From an uncultured Chlorobiaceae bacterium (GTDB lineage Bacteria > Bacteroidota > Chlorobiia > Chlorobiales > Chlorobiaceae), in NCBI GenBank assembly GCA_903939765.1, contig CAJAIK010000098.1, forward strand, positions 1 through 64,000: DNA of 64,000 nt. Direction: 5' to 3'. Below, in pieces: positions 26,368-34,493 of the stretch (positions are counted from its first letter, which is position 1; each line of letters starts with the position of its first letter). The notes below the pieces were generated by a model. The model was not told the DNA's origin. It saw only the letters and a list, made by a program, of their open reading frames with translations, and did no database searches. The position numbers were made by a program, and so were the translations under genes.

Positions 26368-26649
26368 TTACAGCGATTCGAAGGTCGGTGGCTCCCGATC
26401 AGGCTCATCAGGCTGAAATGCTCCGCTTTCGATAAGCTCCTGCCACAGTTTCAGGCTTTCAGCCGCATCCTCTTCGTCAATGATTTTGAGGGCGAAACCG
26501 GCATGAACGATGGTGAACTGCCCGATCTTGATGTCGGGCACATATTCGAGGCAGGCCCTTGTTTTTGAACCGTTCACATCAACAATGCCCATTTTGAGGC
26601 CGTTTTCATTGGAGAGTTCAACAAGTTTTCCGGGAATGGCGAGGCACAT
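26368..26649 (-). CDS. hypC: Hydrogenase maturation chaperone HypC
   Basis: The 93-residue protein begins [12 protein letters not shown], with the essential Cys2 that binds iron and contacts HypD and the hydrogenase large subunit. The OB-fold pattern continues with [21 protein letters not shown]. An 83-base gap separates it from hypF upstream, unlike the tight spacing elsewhere in the run, so a secondary promoter is possible. Confidence 0.95.
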   Translation of the reverse strand: MCLAIPGKLVELSNENGLKMGIVDVNGSKTRACLEYVPDIKIGQFTIVHAGFALKIIDEEDAAESLKLWQELIESGAFQPDEPDREPPTFESL

Positions 26650-26732
26650 CAGGCTTGGTGTTTTTTTTGAAAGATGTTGGAATATAGGGCTTATCGGGGT
26701 TATATGACACCATAGGAGCTATAACAAAAAAA

Positions 26733-29096
26733 TTATTGCACTCCGGAATAGTTGCCTTTCAGGTACTCCCGGCCGATGACGGCCTGGCCAAGGGAGAGAC
26801 CGCCATCGCCGGAGGGCACAAGTGCGTGGGTCAGCACCTTGTAACCGGCTGCTTGCAGTTCACTGACGAGGGTTTCAAAGAGTATCTCGTTCTGGAAAAC
26901 TCCGCCGCTGAGTGCTACGGTTTTCAGGCCGGTCGCTTTGGATGCTTTTTCGATTAACTCGTAAAAGCTGGTTACAAGAGTGCGGTGGAACCTCTGGCTG
27001 ATTTCACTGGTGGCCATCCCCTGTTGCAGTGCCTCGGCTACATCCTGAATAAGTGGTGAGAGCAGCATAATCCAGCGACCTTTTTGCTCATGCATCTCAC
27101 AGCGAAACGACTTATGGCCAATTTTTCCCCCAGCGGCGTGCATGAGCGCTATGGCCGCCTCCCCCTCATAGGTGATCTCGCCCCGCAGGTTGCAGAGGGC
27201 GGCAACGGCGTCGAAAAGCCTGCCGCAGCTTGAAGTTTCAACAACATTGACCCTCTTTTCAAGTAACTCAAGCACCGGCCCAATCTCGCGCTCTTTCATG
27301 AAGGGCAGGTCAGGCAGATCGTGACAACTTCGGTGAAGATAACCGAGTGCGGCCCGCCATGGCTGCGTGACCGCACTCTCCCCTCCCGGCAATGGCATAA
27401 GCTCAAACGAGGCAAAGCGTTCCACACTGGCAGCGTCGCCGATGAGCAGCTCTCCGCCCCAGATTGCTGCATCAGTTCCGTAGCCCGTACCATCGAGTAT
27501 AAGGCCAATGGCCGGACCTTCCTCCCTGTTTTCGGCCAGACATGCCGCAAGATGGGCATGATGGTGCTGGACACCAAGCAACGGGATATGCTGCTTCATC
27601 GCCCACTGCGTTGTCATGTAACCGGGATGCAGATCGTGCACCAGAAGCTCGGGCGTGGCTTGAAAGAGGTGCTGCAGATGGGCGACAACCTGCTCAAAAT
27701 GGCGGTATGCTTCAAAGTTTTTCATGTCGCCGATATGCTGGCTCATCAGCGCATGGGTACCCTTCAGGAGTGTAATCGTGTTTTTCAGTTCACCTCCGGT
27801 ACCAAGTACGATGGCTCCCCCTTTACACAGATAAATCGGTGCAGGCACATATCCCCTGCTCCGCCTGATCTGGCGCAACGCTCCTGCAAGGTGGATGGTG
27901 ACCGAATCGTCGCATTTAAGCCAGATGGGACGGTCATGCACAAGAAAAGCGTCGGCAATGCCCTTGAGCCGCAAGAGTGCCTCCTCATTCTCGCTCGCAA
28001 TCGGCTCCTCACTGAAATTAGCGCTCGTCATCACAAGGATATCAAGATCACCTTCAAAAAGCAGGACGTGCAAGGGAGTATAGGGCAGCATGACACCAAG
28101 CCGCTCATTGCCCGGCGCTATTGATGGAGCAAGGAGGGCACACTCCCTCTTTTTCAGGAGCACAATGGGCGCCTGGGCGGAGCTCAAAGCGGCAAGTTCA
28201 CCTTCGCTCACCTCGCAGCAGCTCCGCACAAGCTCCACATCGCGCATCATGACGGCAAATGGTTTTGCTTCACGTCCCTTCCTCTCCCGCAACCGCCGAA
28301 CCGCTCGCTCATTTCGACCGTCAACGGCCAGATGAAAGCCCCCGACCCCTTTCAGCGCAACAATAAGTCCCTTTTCAAGAAGCGCCAGAGCTGCGGCGAC
28401 CGCATCAACCGGCGAGGATACCGCACGCTCCTTGTCAAACATCGAACACTCAGGAAGAAGAGGCGCATGGAGCGCCTCTCCAGACTCTGCAACAGCATCA
28501 CACAAGCTATGCGCACCGCTTGACGAGCTATAATCACCGTGCTCATGGCCTGCGCCAGCGTCAACCAGGGCAAGAGATGGACCGCACACCGGGCAGGCGT
28601 TAGGCTGTGCGTGAAAGCGGCGGTCGAGCGGGTCATGGTACTCCTGCTCACACGTACGACACAGGGTGAAGCCGTGCATCGAAGTAAAGGGGCGGTCATA
28701 AGGGAGACGCCCCACAATGGTGTAGCGCGGGCCGCAATTGGTGCAGTTGATGAAAGGGTAACGGAAGCGGCGGTTTGCCGAATCGAGCATCTCCCGACGG
28801 CAATCGCTGCAGAGCGCAATATCAGGCGGAATGAGTGTCTCGACCCCGCCACCGGAAGAGGAATCCCCGATAACAAAACCTTCATCAACCTCGGGGTCAA
28901 TGATGCTCTCCTCAATGGACTCTATGGCGGCAAGCGGCGGACGCTCAACCAAAATGCGCCGGGAAAACTCTTCGAGGAGTGCAATCGGCCCCTGCACCTC
29001 AATCAGCACACCGGAGGCCGTATTGCGAATAAACCCCTTGAGGCCAATGCCAACGGCGAGGCGGTAAACAAAGGGACGGAAGCCGACGCCCTGCAC
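26733..29096 (-). CDS. hypF: Carbamoyltransferase HypF (true N-terminus probably further upstream)
   Basis: Visible domains are an N-terminal acylphosphatase (VQGVGFRPFVYRLA), two zinc-finger-like Cys clusters (CSDCRREM...CTNCGPRYT and CRTCEQEYHD...CPVCGPS), a YrdC-like domain (GVGGFHLAVDG) and a C-terminal Kae1-like carbamoyltransferase domain (HHAHLAACLAE). It makes carbamoyl-AMP and transfers it to HypE. The first ATG/GTG/TTG in frame is the GTG at 29096, but that would cut the first acylphosphatase strand. The same frame upstream reads RRRLRVNGIVQGVG, as the family does. It is open back to a CTG at 29153, which overlaps the hypB stop as CTGA. Confidence 0.93.
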   Translation of the reverse strand: MQGVGFRPFVYRLAVGIGLKGFIRNTASGVLIEVQGPIALLEEFSRRILVERPPLAAIESIEESIIDPEVDEGFVIGDSSSGGGVETLIPPDIALCSDCRREMLDSANRRFRYPFINCTNCGPRYTIVGRLPYDRPFTSMHGFTLCRTCEQEYHDPLDRRFHAQPNACPVCGPSLALVDAGAGHEHGDYSSSSGAHSLCDAVAESGEALHAPLLPECSMFDKERAVSSPVDAVAAALALLEKGLIVALKGVGGFHLAVDGRNERAVRRLRERKGREAKPFAVMMRDVELVRSCCEVSEGELAALSSAQAPIVLLKKRECALLAPSIAPGNERLGVMLPYTPLHVLLFEGDLDILVMTSANFSEEPIASENEEALLRLKGIADAFLVHDRPIWLKCDDSVTIHLAGALRQIRRSRGYVPAPIYLCKGGAIVLGTGGELKNTITLLKGTHALMSQHIGDMKNFEAYRHFEQVVAHLQHLFQATPELLVHDLHPGYMTTQWAMKQHIPLLGVQHHHAHLAACLAENREEGPAIGLILDGTGYGTDAAIWGGELLIGDAASVERFASFELMPLPGGESAVTQPWRAALGYLHRSCHDLPDLPFMKEREIGPVLELLEKRVNVVETSSCGRLFDAVAALCNLRGEITYEGEAAIALMHAAGGKIGHKSFRCEMHEQKGRWIMLLSPLIQDVAEALQQGMATSEISQRFHRTLVTSFYELIEKASKATGLKTVALSGGVFQNEILFETLVSELQAAGYKVLTHALVPSGDGGLSLGQAVIGREYLKGNYSGVQ

Positions 29097-29149
29097 GATA
29101 CCGTTGACCCGTAAACGCCTCCGCTCCTCAGCGCTTTTACTGCGGCAGC

Positions 29150-29956
29150 TCAGTGCTGTTCCATTTTACCTTCGAGCCACTCCTGCAATGCCGCAAGCCC
29201 GTCTCCGGTTTTGGCCGAGAGTTCAAACCATTCGAGATGGTGGTTGACCCGCATGGAATTCTCGCGGCACCGGGCAACATCAAACTCCACATAAGGCAGA
29301 AGGTCGATCTTGTTGAGAATGCAGATATCAGCCTCATGAAACATGGTCGGATACTTCAGCGGCTTGTCGTCTCCCTCCGTCACACTGATAATGACCACTT
29401 TCAGCGCCTCACCGAGGTCAAAGAGTGCCGGACAGACCAGATTTCCGACATTTTCGATACAGAGCAGCGAATTATCCTGCATCTCAAGCTCCCTCATGGC
29501 GCGGTTGACCATCAGGGCATCAAGATGGCATCCCGAACCGGTATTGATCTGTATCACCGGCACACCGAGCGCCTGAATCCGAACGGCATCATTGGTGGTT
29601 TGCTGGTCGCCCTCAATGACTGCCACCGGAAAACGCTGCTTCAGGGCCGGAATGATTTTTTCGAGCAACGAAGTTTTGCCCGAGCCTGGAGAGCTGAGAA
29701 AATTGAGCGCAAAGATCTTTCTTGCCTCAAAAAATCCCCGGTTTCTTTCAGCAAGCAGATTGTTTTTCAGGAGCACATCCTGTTCAAGCAGAACCTTCCG
29801 GCCAGAGCCCTCATGATGATGATCGCCATGCTCATGGCTGTGATGATGCTCCCCATGAGCGTGTTCGTGCTCGTTGACATGGACATGATAGTCACTCTGG
29901 CCGGGTTTGCGGAGCACGGCCCCGCCTTCAGTTGAACAACCGCAGGTATCACACAT
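29150..29956 (-). CDS. hypB: Hydrogenase nickel incorporation GTPase HypB
   Basis: The 268-residue protein starts with the high-affinity nickel motif MCDTCGCS. A His-rich store follows (about residues 23-50; many His and Glu), then a G domain with the P-loop SSPGSGKTSLLE, the switch aspartates and NKIDLLPY. It delivers nickel to the hydrogenase precursor together with HypA, whose gene ends 3 bases upstream. The long His tract suggests nickel storage as well as delivery. Confidence 0.96.
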   Translation of the reverse strand: MCDTCGCSTEGGAVLRKPGQSDYHVHVNEHEHAHGEHHHSHEHGDHHHEGSGRKVLLEQDVLLKNNLLAERNRGFFEARKIFALNFLSSPGSGKTSLLEKIIPALKQRFPVAVIEGDQQTTNDAVRIQALGVPVIQINTGSGCHLDALMVNRAMRELEMQDNSLLCIENVGNLVCPALFDLGEALKVVIISVTEGDDKPLKYPTMFHEADICILNKIDLLPYVEFDVARCRENSMRVNHHLEWFELSAKTGDGLAALQEWLEGKMEQH

Positions 29957-29959
29957 TGT

Positions 29960-30313
29960 TTATTCTTCCTCTTCTTCTATGGTCATTGATTGAATCAAAA
30001 ATTCCTCACCCGAAATAATCTTCACCCTGAGCGACCGGCAAGCGGGGCACTCTGCATAATAAAAGTTGACCGGAAAGGTCAGGCCGCACTCGCCGCACTC
30101 GCCAACCCCTTCCGGCTCCTCAATGGCGAGTAGCGCTCTGGCAGCAAGGGTGCCTGCCGCCGCCGCTGAAAAACAGAATTTCAGCGACTCTGGCTCAATA
30201 CCGGCAAGCTTGCCAACAAGCAACTCAATTTCTGAAATCCATCCCGCCCCCTCCTGCCGCGCCCTCTCCTCCACTGCTTCAACAATGGAGAGCGCAATAC
30301 TCATTTCATGCAT
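29960..30313 (-). CDS. hypA: Hydrogenase nickel chaperone HypA
   Basis: The 117-residue protein begins MHEMSIALSIVEAV, with the nickel ligand His2. It has a zinc site of two CxxC pairs (CGEC and CPAC). It ends in an acidic run (TIEEEEE). It heads the minus-strand hyp operon, divergent from the molybdenum cofactor genes with a 160-base shared upstream region. Confidence 0.95.
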   Translation of the reverse strand: MHEMSIALSIVEAVEERARQEGAGWISEIELLVGKLAGIEPESLKFCFSAAAAGTLAARALLAIEEPEGVGECGECGLTFPVNFYYAECPACRSLRVKIISGEEFLIQSMTIEEEEE

Positions 30314-30473
30314 TGAAATAACCCTGAAAAAAGGAGATTGATCGATTATTTATTTTCATGTATTTATACCAAGTTCCATAGATTAACAAAAATCTTTCAA
30401 AAGAATCCCCCCATTTCACCAGGAAGGGGTTGGATAGAGATCATAACGCAGGTGCAAACCAGGGATAAACGTG
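30314..30473. promoter_or_regulatory. Divergent promoter region between hypA and the moaC-moaB fusion
   Basis: The 160-base gap must drive hyp leftward and the molybdenum genes rightward. It is AT-rich in its first half and has a C-run/G-run pair (CCCC within 30407-30412 and GGGG 30426-30429) that could fold near the moa start. I could not match it to the known Moco riboswitch motif. Confidence 0.4.
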
Positions 30474-31415
30474 ATGGATTTTAGCCATATTGACAATAAC
30501 GGAAACATTGCCATGGTCGATGTTTCCGCGAAACCCGGCACGCTCAGGAGTGCGAGGGCCTCCGGTTCCATACTCATGCAGCCGGAAACCATTGAACTGC
30601 TCTGCCGTGACGGTTTGCCCAAGGGCAATGTGCTGACAACGGCCAAACTTGCCGGTATTCTGGCAGCAAAAAATACCGCTCACCTTATTCCCCTCTGCCA
30701 CCAGCTCAACCTCTCCTGGGCGGATATTGCCTTTGACGTCCAGAAAGAGCGCATCAACATTGTTGCGACGGTGAAAACAAAAGAGGCTACCGGTGTGGAG
30801 ATGGAGGCTTTGACGGCAGTATCGGTTGCCGCACTGACCATCTATGACATGTGCAAGGCGGTAGACAAGAGTATGGAGATCGGCTCAATAATACTCGAAA
30901 ATAAAACCGGCGGAAAGTCTCATCAAACTGACGGGTACAGGCCAAAAACATCTATTCTGGTCTTGTCTGACTCCATCTCTTCCGGGCGAGGAGTCGACCG
31001 GTCGGGCCAACTGCTGCGTGAAGGGTTTGAGGCTGCCGGATGCCCGATAGGAGAGGTGAGGGTTATTGCCGACAATGAGGAGGAGATTGTCGCGGTTATT
31101 GATGAGTGGACAAAGGAAGGTATAGAGCTTATTGTCACGACCGGAGGAACGGGTCTCGGGCCCCGTGATGTGACGGTCGATGCACTGATTCCAAAATTTT
31201 CCCGTAAATTACCGGGAATTGAGGCGGCGCTTTTCAACTGGGGACAGGGAAAAACGAGAACGGCCATGCTTTCGAGGCTTGCGGCAGGCATGGTGGGCTC
31301 TTCGATGGTGATTTGCCTGCCCGGAAGCAGCGGGGCGGCGAGTGATGCCATTGAGCTTCTTGTGCCTGCGCTGTTTCACGCTTTTGCCATGATGAAAGGA
31401 GAGGGGCACGCATGA
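30474..31415 (+). CDS. MoaC-MoaB (MogA-like) fusion for molybdopterin synthesis
   Basis: Residues about 1-155 are MoaC (cyclic pyranopterin monophosphate synthase), with MVDVSAKP, LIPLCHQL and the catalytic-lysine region VKTKEATGVEMEALTAVSVAALTIYDM (split by the usual turn). Residues about 158-313 are a MoaB/MogA molybdopterin adenylyltransferase with SDSISSGRGVDRSG and the loop TTGGTGLGPRD. The fusion couples an early and a late step of cofactor synthesis in one chain. ATG 30474 is preferred over the adjoining GTG 30471. The stop overlaps the moeA start. Confidence 0.93.
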   Translation: MDFSHIDNNGNIAMVDVSAKPGTLRSARASGSILMQPETIELLCRDGLPKGNVLTTAKLAGILAAKNTAHLIPLCHQLNLSWADIAFDVQKERINIVATVKTKEATGVEMEALTAVSVAALTIYDMCKAVDKSMEIGSIILENKTGGKSHQTDGYRPKTSILVLSDSISSGRGVDRSGQLLREGFEAAGCPIGEVRVIADNEEEIVAVIDEWTKEGIELIVTTGGTGLGPRDVTVDALIPKFSRKLPGIEAALFNWGQGKTRTAMLSRLAAGMVGSSMVICLPGSSGAASDAIELLVPALFHAFAMMKGEGHA

Positions 31416-32635
31416 TGATAACCGTTCAGGAGGCCCACAGCCTCATCAGCCAGTCAGTTACAGTGTCGGGCACTGAGCAACTGCCGCTTGGCCAGCTTCA
31501 GGGGATGGTGCTTGCCCAGGAGGTGAGAGCACCATTTGCGCTTCCGCAGTTTACCAATGCGGCAATGGATGGCTTTGCCCTTACATGGAGCGATATCTCC
31601 ACCGCTTCGAAGGAAAGCCCGGCTCGCCTCAAGGTGACACAGAAGATACCGGCGGGCACTCTCTCCACGTTGCCGGTTGTTTCCGGCGAGTGTGCGGAGA
31701 TCATGACCGGTGCGCCTGTGCCGGAAGGAGCTGATACGGTCGTGGCATTTGAAGAGAGCAGCGGCTTTGGCCGGGAATTTGTTGAAATCTTCAAGGCGCC
31801 GAAAAAGGGGGCCAATGTGCGTTACAGCGGTGAAGAGGTGGCCCTGGGTGAAATCGTTCTCCATAAAGGGGCAATCCTCTCTCCCTCTGAAATTGCCGTG
31901 CTTGCCTCATTCGGTTTAGCCTCGGCCGCAGTGCACAAAAAACCGAAAGTTGCAATTGTCACCGTTGGTGATGAGGTGCGCAACCCCGGTGAAGAGCTTT
32001 CCGGTGCCGAGATCTATAACTGCAACCGCTCTTTGCTTGAATCGGCCTGCCGATCAATCGGCATTGAGCCAGTCATGGTTTGTCATGCCCCTGACAAGAA
32101 AGAGCTGTTGCGTGAAGTGCTTGCCCTTGCGCTCGGTGCATGTGACCTGCTCATTACGGCAGGAGGTATCTCATCGGGAGAGTATGACTTTGTCCAGGAG
32201 GAGCTCTCGGTACTCGGTGTAACAAAAAAGTTCTGGAAGATTGCTCAAAAGCCGGGTAAACCCCTCTATTTCGGCTCTTCCGCCGAAGGAAAAGTGGTTT
32301 TTTCCCTTCCCGGCAACCCGGTTTCAGCGCTGGTTTGTTTTGTTGAGTATTGCGTGCCCGCTCTCTCTGCCCTGGCGGGAAAACCGGCGCCTGTAAAATT
32401 TTGTGCAGCGCTTGCCGAACCTTTCCCTTCCGATAAAAAGCGCCACCGCTTTCTTCTCGGTCGGGTGTGGAGTGAAGAGGGCGCGCTGTGGTGCAAAACA
32501 TCACCGAAAGTTGAATCACACATGATCACGGCCGTTGTCGGTTCAAACTGCCTGATTGAAGCGGAACCATCTGAGGAGGCGCTTTTGAAAGGTTCGCGGG
32601 TTCTTTGCACCATGCTCCCCTGGTCAAGCCGGTAA
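31412..32635 (+). CDS. moeA: Molybdopterin molybdenumtransferase MoeA
   Basis: The 407-residue protein has the family order: N-terminal VQEAHSLI, the FTNAAMDGFAL motif, the ITAGGISSGEYDFV loop of the molybdopterin-binding domain and the LPGNPVSALV motif. A C-terminal beta-barrel domain closes it. It inserts molybdate into adenylylated molybdopterin made by the MoaB/MogA domain encoded just upstream. It overlaps that gene by 4 bases (ATGA) and is followed after 4 bases by mobB-mobA, so the three form one operon. Confidence 0.95.
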   Translation: MMITVQEAHSLISQSVTVSGTEQLPLGQLQGMVLAQEVRAPFALPQFTNAAMDGFALTWSDISTASKESPARLKVTQKIPAGTLSTLPVVSGECAEIMTGAPVPEGADTVVAFEESSGFGREFVEIFKAPKKGANVRYSGEEVALGEIVLHKGAILSPSEIAVLASFGLASAAVHKKPKVAIVTVGDEVRNPGEELSGAEIYNCNRSLLESACRSIGIEPVMVCHAPDKKELLREVLALALGACDLLITAGGISSGEYDFVQEELSVLGVTKKFWKIAQKPGKPLYFGSSAEGKVVFSLPGNPVSALVCFVEYCVPALSALAGKPAPVKFCAALAEPFPSDKKRHRFLLGRVWSEEGALWCKTSPKVESHMITAVVGSNCLIEAEPSEEALLKGSRVLCTMLPWSSR

Positions 32636-32639
32636 CATC

Positions 32640-33731
32640 ATGCTTTTTCACCCTTTTGAAATAGCCTTTTGCGGGTATTCCGGTTCAGGAAAAACAACCC
32701 TCATCAAGGAAGTTGTGCGCCACCTCTCTGCACGACTTTCGATTGCCTACTACAAACATGGCTGCCACCGCTTTGATATCGACCGGGAAGGAAAGGACTC
32801 CCAGGTAGTCCGTCAGGCGGGAGCAGAGAGCGTCATGATTTCTGATCCTGAAAAAAAAGCGCTTGTCACCGGTTCTGGCACGGATACACTGCTTGAGCGT
32901 CACGCATTTGCAGAGCACGACCTGCTCATTGTTGAGGGGCTTAAAGAGTTGCCGCTGCAAAAACTTCTTATGGTCGACTCCGAACGCAAGATACTCGATC
33001 TCGTCAATCGTGGCCGCATCACCAACGTTGCGGCACTCATCGTACCGGACGATCCGGCGAGCTATCCCGCTTTCGGTATTCCCCTGTTTCAGCGGGATAC
33101 TATCGTCGCCATTGCGAGCTTTATTGAAACCCTTCTGCTTGACCGCGCGTTGAAAAAGAGACCACTGCATGGTCTGGTACTGGCCGGAGGACGCAGTTCG
33201 CGCATGGGGTGCGACAAGGCGCTGCTTGCATACCATGCAAGCAACCAGCTTGTTCACACAGCGAAGTTGTTGCAAGAGCAATGCTCTGAAGTCTTTGTTT
33301 CCTGCCGGGAGGATCAGGCGGAAGCATACCGCAATTTCGGCCTTCCGCTCATCACCGATGCTTACCTGGGAATCGGGCCTCTGGGGGGGCTGCTCTCCGC
33401 TCAACGCTTCATGCCCGACGCAGCCTGGATTGTTGCCGCATGTGACCTCCCCTTTCTTGATGAGGCGATCATCCGGCAACTCTCTTCAGAGCGCGATCCG
33501 TTGCGCTTCGCAACAGCTTTCCGCGATCCCCGGTCCTGCCGCATTGAACCGCTCTCTGCCTGTTATGAACCAAAATCACGCAACCGACTTTTGCTCCGAC
33601 ATAGTAGTGGAGAAAATTCACTCTCGGCTTTTCTCAACGAGTCGCGCATCAGGGAGCTTGTGCTGCATAAGAGCGATGCACTGCAAAACATTAACAATCC
33701 TGACGAAAGGCGAGGTGTTCGTTTTTCATGA
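32640..33731 (+). CDS. MobB-MobA fusion for MGD cofactor synthesis
   Basis: Residues about 1-165 match MobB, a P-loop protein (FCGYSGSGKTTLIKEVV) that assists guanylation. Residues about 178-363 are MobA, the molybdenum cofactor guanylyltransferase, with the signature LVLAGGRSSRMGCDKALL and the metal-binding VAACDLPFLDE. MobA attaches GMP to make the bis-MGD cofactor needed by DMSO-reductase-family enzymes such as AioA, encoded 760 bases downstream. Fusions of the two are known in some bacteria. The start follows the moeA stop by 4 bases. Confidence 0.94.
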   Translation: MLFHPFEIAFCGYSGSGKTTLIKEVVRHLSARLSIAYYKHGCHRFDIDREGKDSQVVRQAGAESVMISDPEKKALVTGSGTDTLLERHAFAEHDLLIVEGLKELPLQKLLMVDSERKILDLVNRGRITNVAALIVPDDPASYPAFGIPLFQRDTIVAIASFIETLLLDRALKKRPLHGLVLAGGRSSRMGCDKALLAYHASNQLVHTAKLLQEQCSEVFVSCREDQAEAYRNFGLPLITDAYLGIGPLGGLLSAQRFMPDAAWIVAACDLPFLDEAIIRQLSSERDPLRFATAFRDPRSCRIEPLSACYEPKSRNRLLLRHSSGENSLSAFLNESRIRELVLHKSDALQNINNPDERRGVRFS

Positions 33732-33819
33732 AAAGAGGCCAAAAAAGCTCCCCGAAATTACTGCAAGCGTTCCTTTTTTCCCGCTTGTCGACATGGCAAC
33801 CTGCCGACATCTTAAAGCA

Positions 33820-33987
33820 AGCTTAAAATAAGCTCAAATTGAACGTTAAAAGATTATCGCCCAAAAGGTTTTCGGCTGAATCTATTGCAAAGAACATGAA
33901 AAAAGGTGTAAATTAGCAATAAGTAAAAATGTTCCGGGCGGCCTGGAACTTAACGATTGCTACCATCAACCCACGCAGGAGGACGTT
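33820..33987 (+). promoter_or_regulatory. Promoter and operator-like region of aioBA
   Basis: The 256-base gap before aioB contains a dyad AGCTTA-AAA-TAAGCT (33820-33834) and a TTGCAA followed 18 bases later by TAAATT that loosely resembles a sigma-70 promoter. A near-perfect 19-base dyad, GTTCCGGGCGGCCTGGAAC, lies at 33931-33949, ending 38 bases before the ATG. The last could be an operator or an mRNA hairpin. A strong GGAGG lies 6 bases before the start. No AioX, AioS or AioR homologue is nearby. Confidence 0.45.
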
Positions 33988-34479
33988 ATGTCGGACATTT
34001 CTCGAAGAAAATTTCTTCAAACAACATCTGCTTCAGCCCTTCTCTTCTTTTCCGGACTGAACAACACCCAAGCCGCCGCTGCGCCAAAGGCCTACCCGTC
34101 CAAAAAAATTGGCAACATCAAGAATCTAAAGCCGAACGAACCTCTTGCGTTCAACTATCCTGATGAGCAGTCTCCCTGTCTTTTGGTAAAAGTTGATAAC
34201 GAAACCATAGGCGGAGTGGGCCCTCAAAAAAACGTCGTCTCCTTCTCTACACTCTGTACACACATGGGCTGCCCGTTAACCTACAGCAAAGGACGCCTTG
34301 TCTGCAAATGTCACTACTCCATGTTTGATGTCTCCCGGAACGGCCAAACCTTTCAGGGTCTTGCCTCCCAGTGGGTAGCACAAATTGTGCTGCGTATGGA
34401 TGCTGCAACCGGCAATATTTATGCCGAAGGGGTTGAAGGTCTTATTTACGGAAGAATCGGTAATCTTAAATTGAGCTAA
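33988..34479 (+). CDS. aioB: Arsenite oxidase small subunit (Rieske protein) with Tat signal
   Basis: The 163-residue precursor begins with the twin-arginine signal SRRKFLQTTSASALLFF, directing folded export with its partner. The Rieske [2Fe-2S] ligands are in CTHMGC and CKCH, followed by YSMFD. This is the form seen in AioB, with the extra Met and the FD after the second box. It relays electrons from the AioA molybdenum site to a periplasmic acceptor. aioA starts 14 bases later. No cytochrome c gene is adjacent, so the electron acceptor is encoded elsewhere. Confidence 0.93.
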   Translation: MSDISRRKFLQTTSASALLFFSGLNNTQAAAAPKAYPSKKIGNIKNLKPNEPLAFNYPDEQSPCLLVKVDNETIGGVGPQKNVVSFSTLCTHMGCPLTYSKGRLVCKCHYSMFDVSRNGQTFQGLASQWVAQIVLRMDAATGNIYAEGVEGLIYGRIGNLKLS

Positions 34480-34493
34480 GGAGAAAACGAGCT

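Noticed and set aside
28539-29114. 191-codon plus-strand frame opposite hypF
   Set aside because: It is antisense to the conserved HypF N-terminal domains and shows no family motif.
29153-29935. 260-codon plus-strand frame opposite hypB
   Set aside because: It is antisense to HypB, whose nickel and GTPase motifs are clear; the mirror frame has none.
30314-30473. Moco riboswitch upstream of the moaC-moaB fusion
   Set aside because: C-run/G-run pairing is present, but no match to the conserved Moco motif could be recognised by eye.
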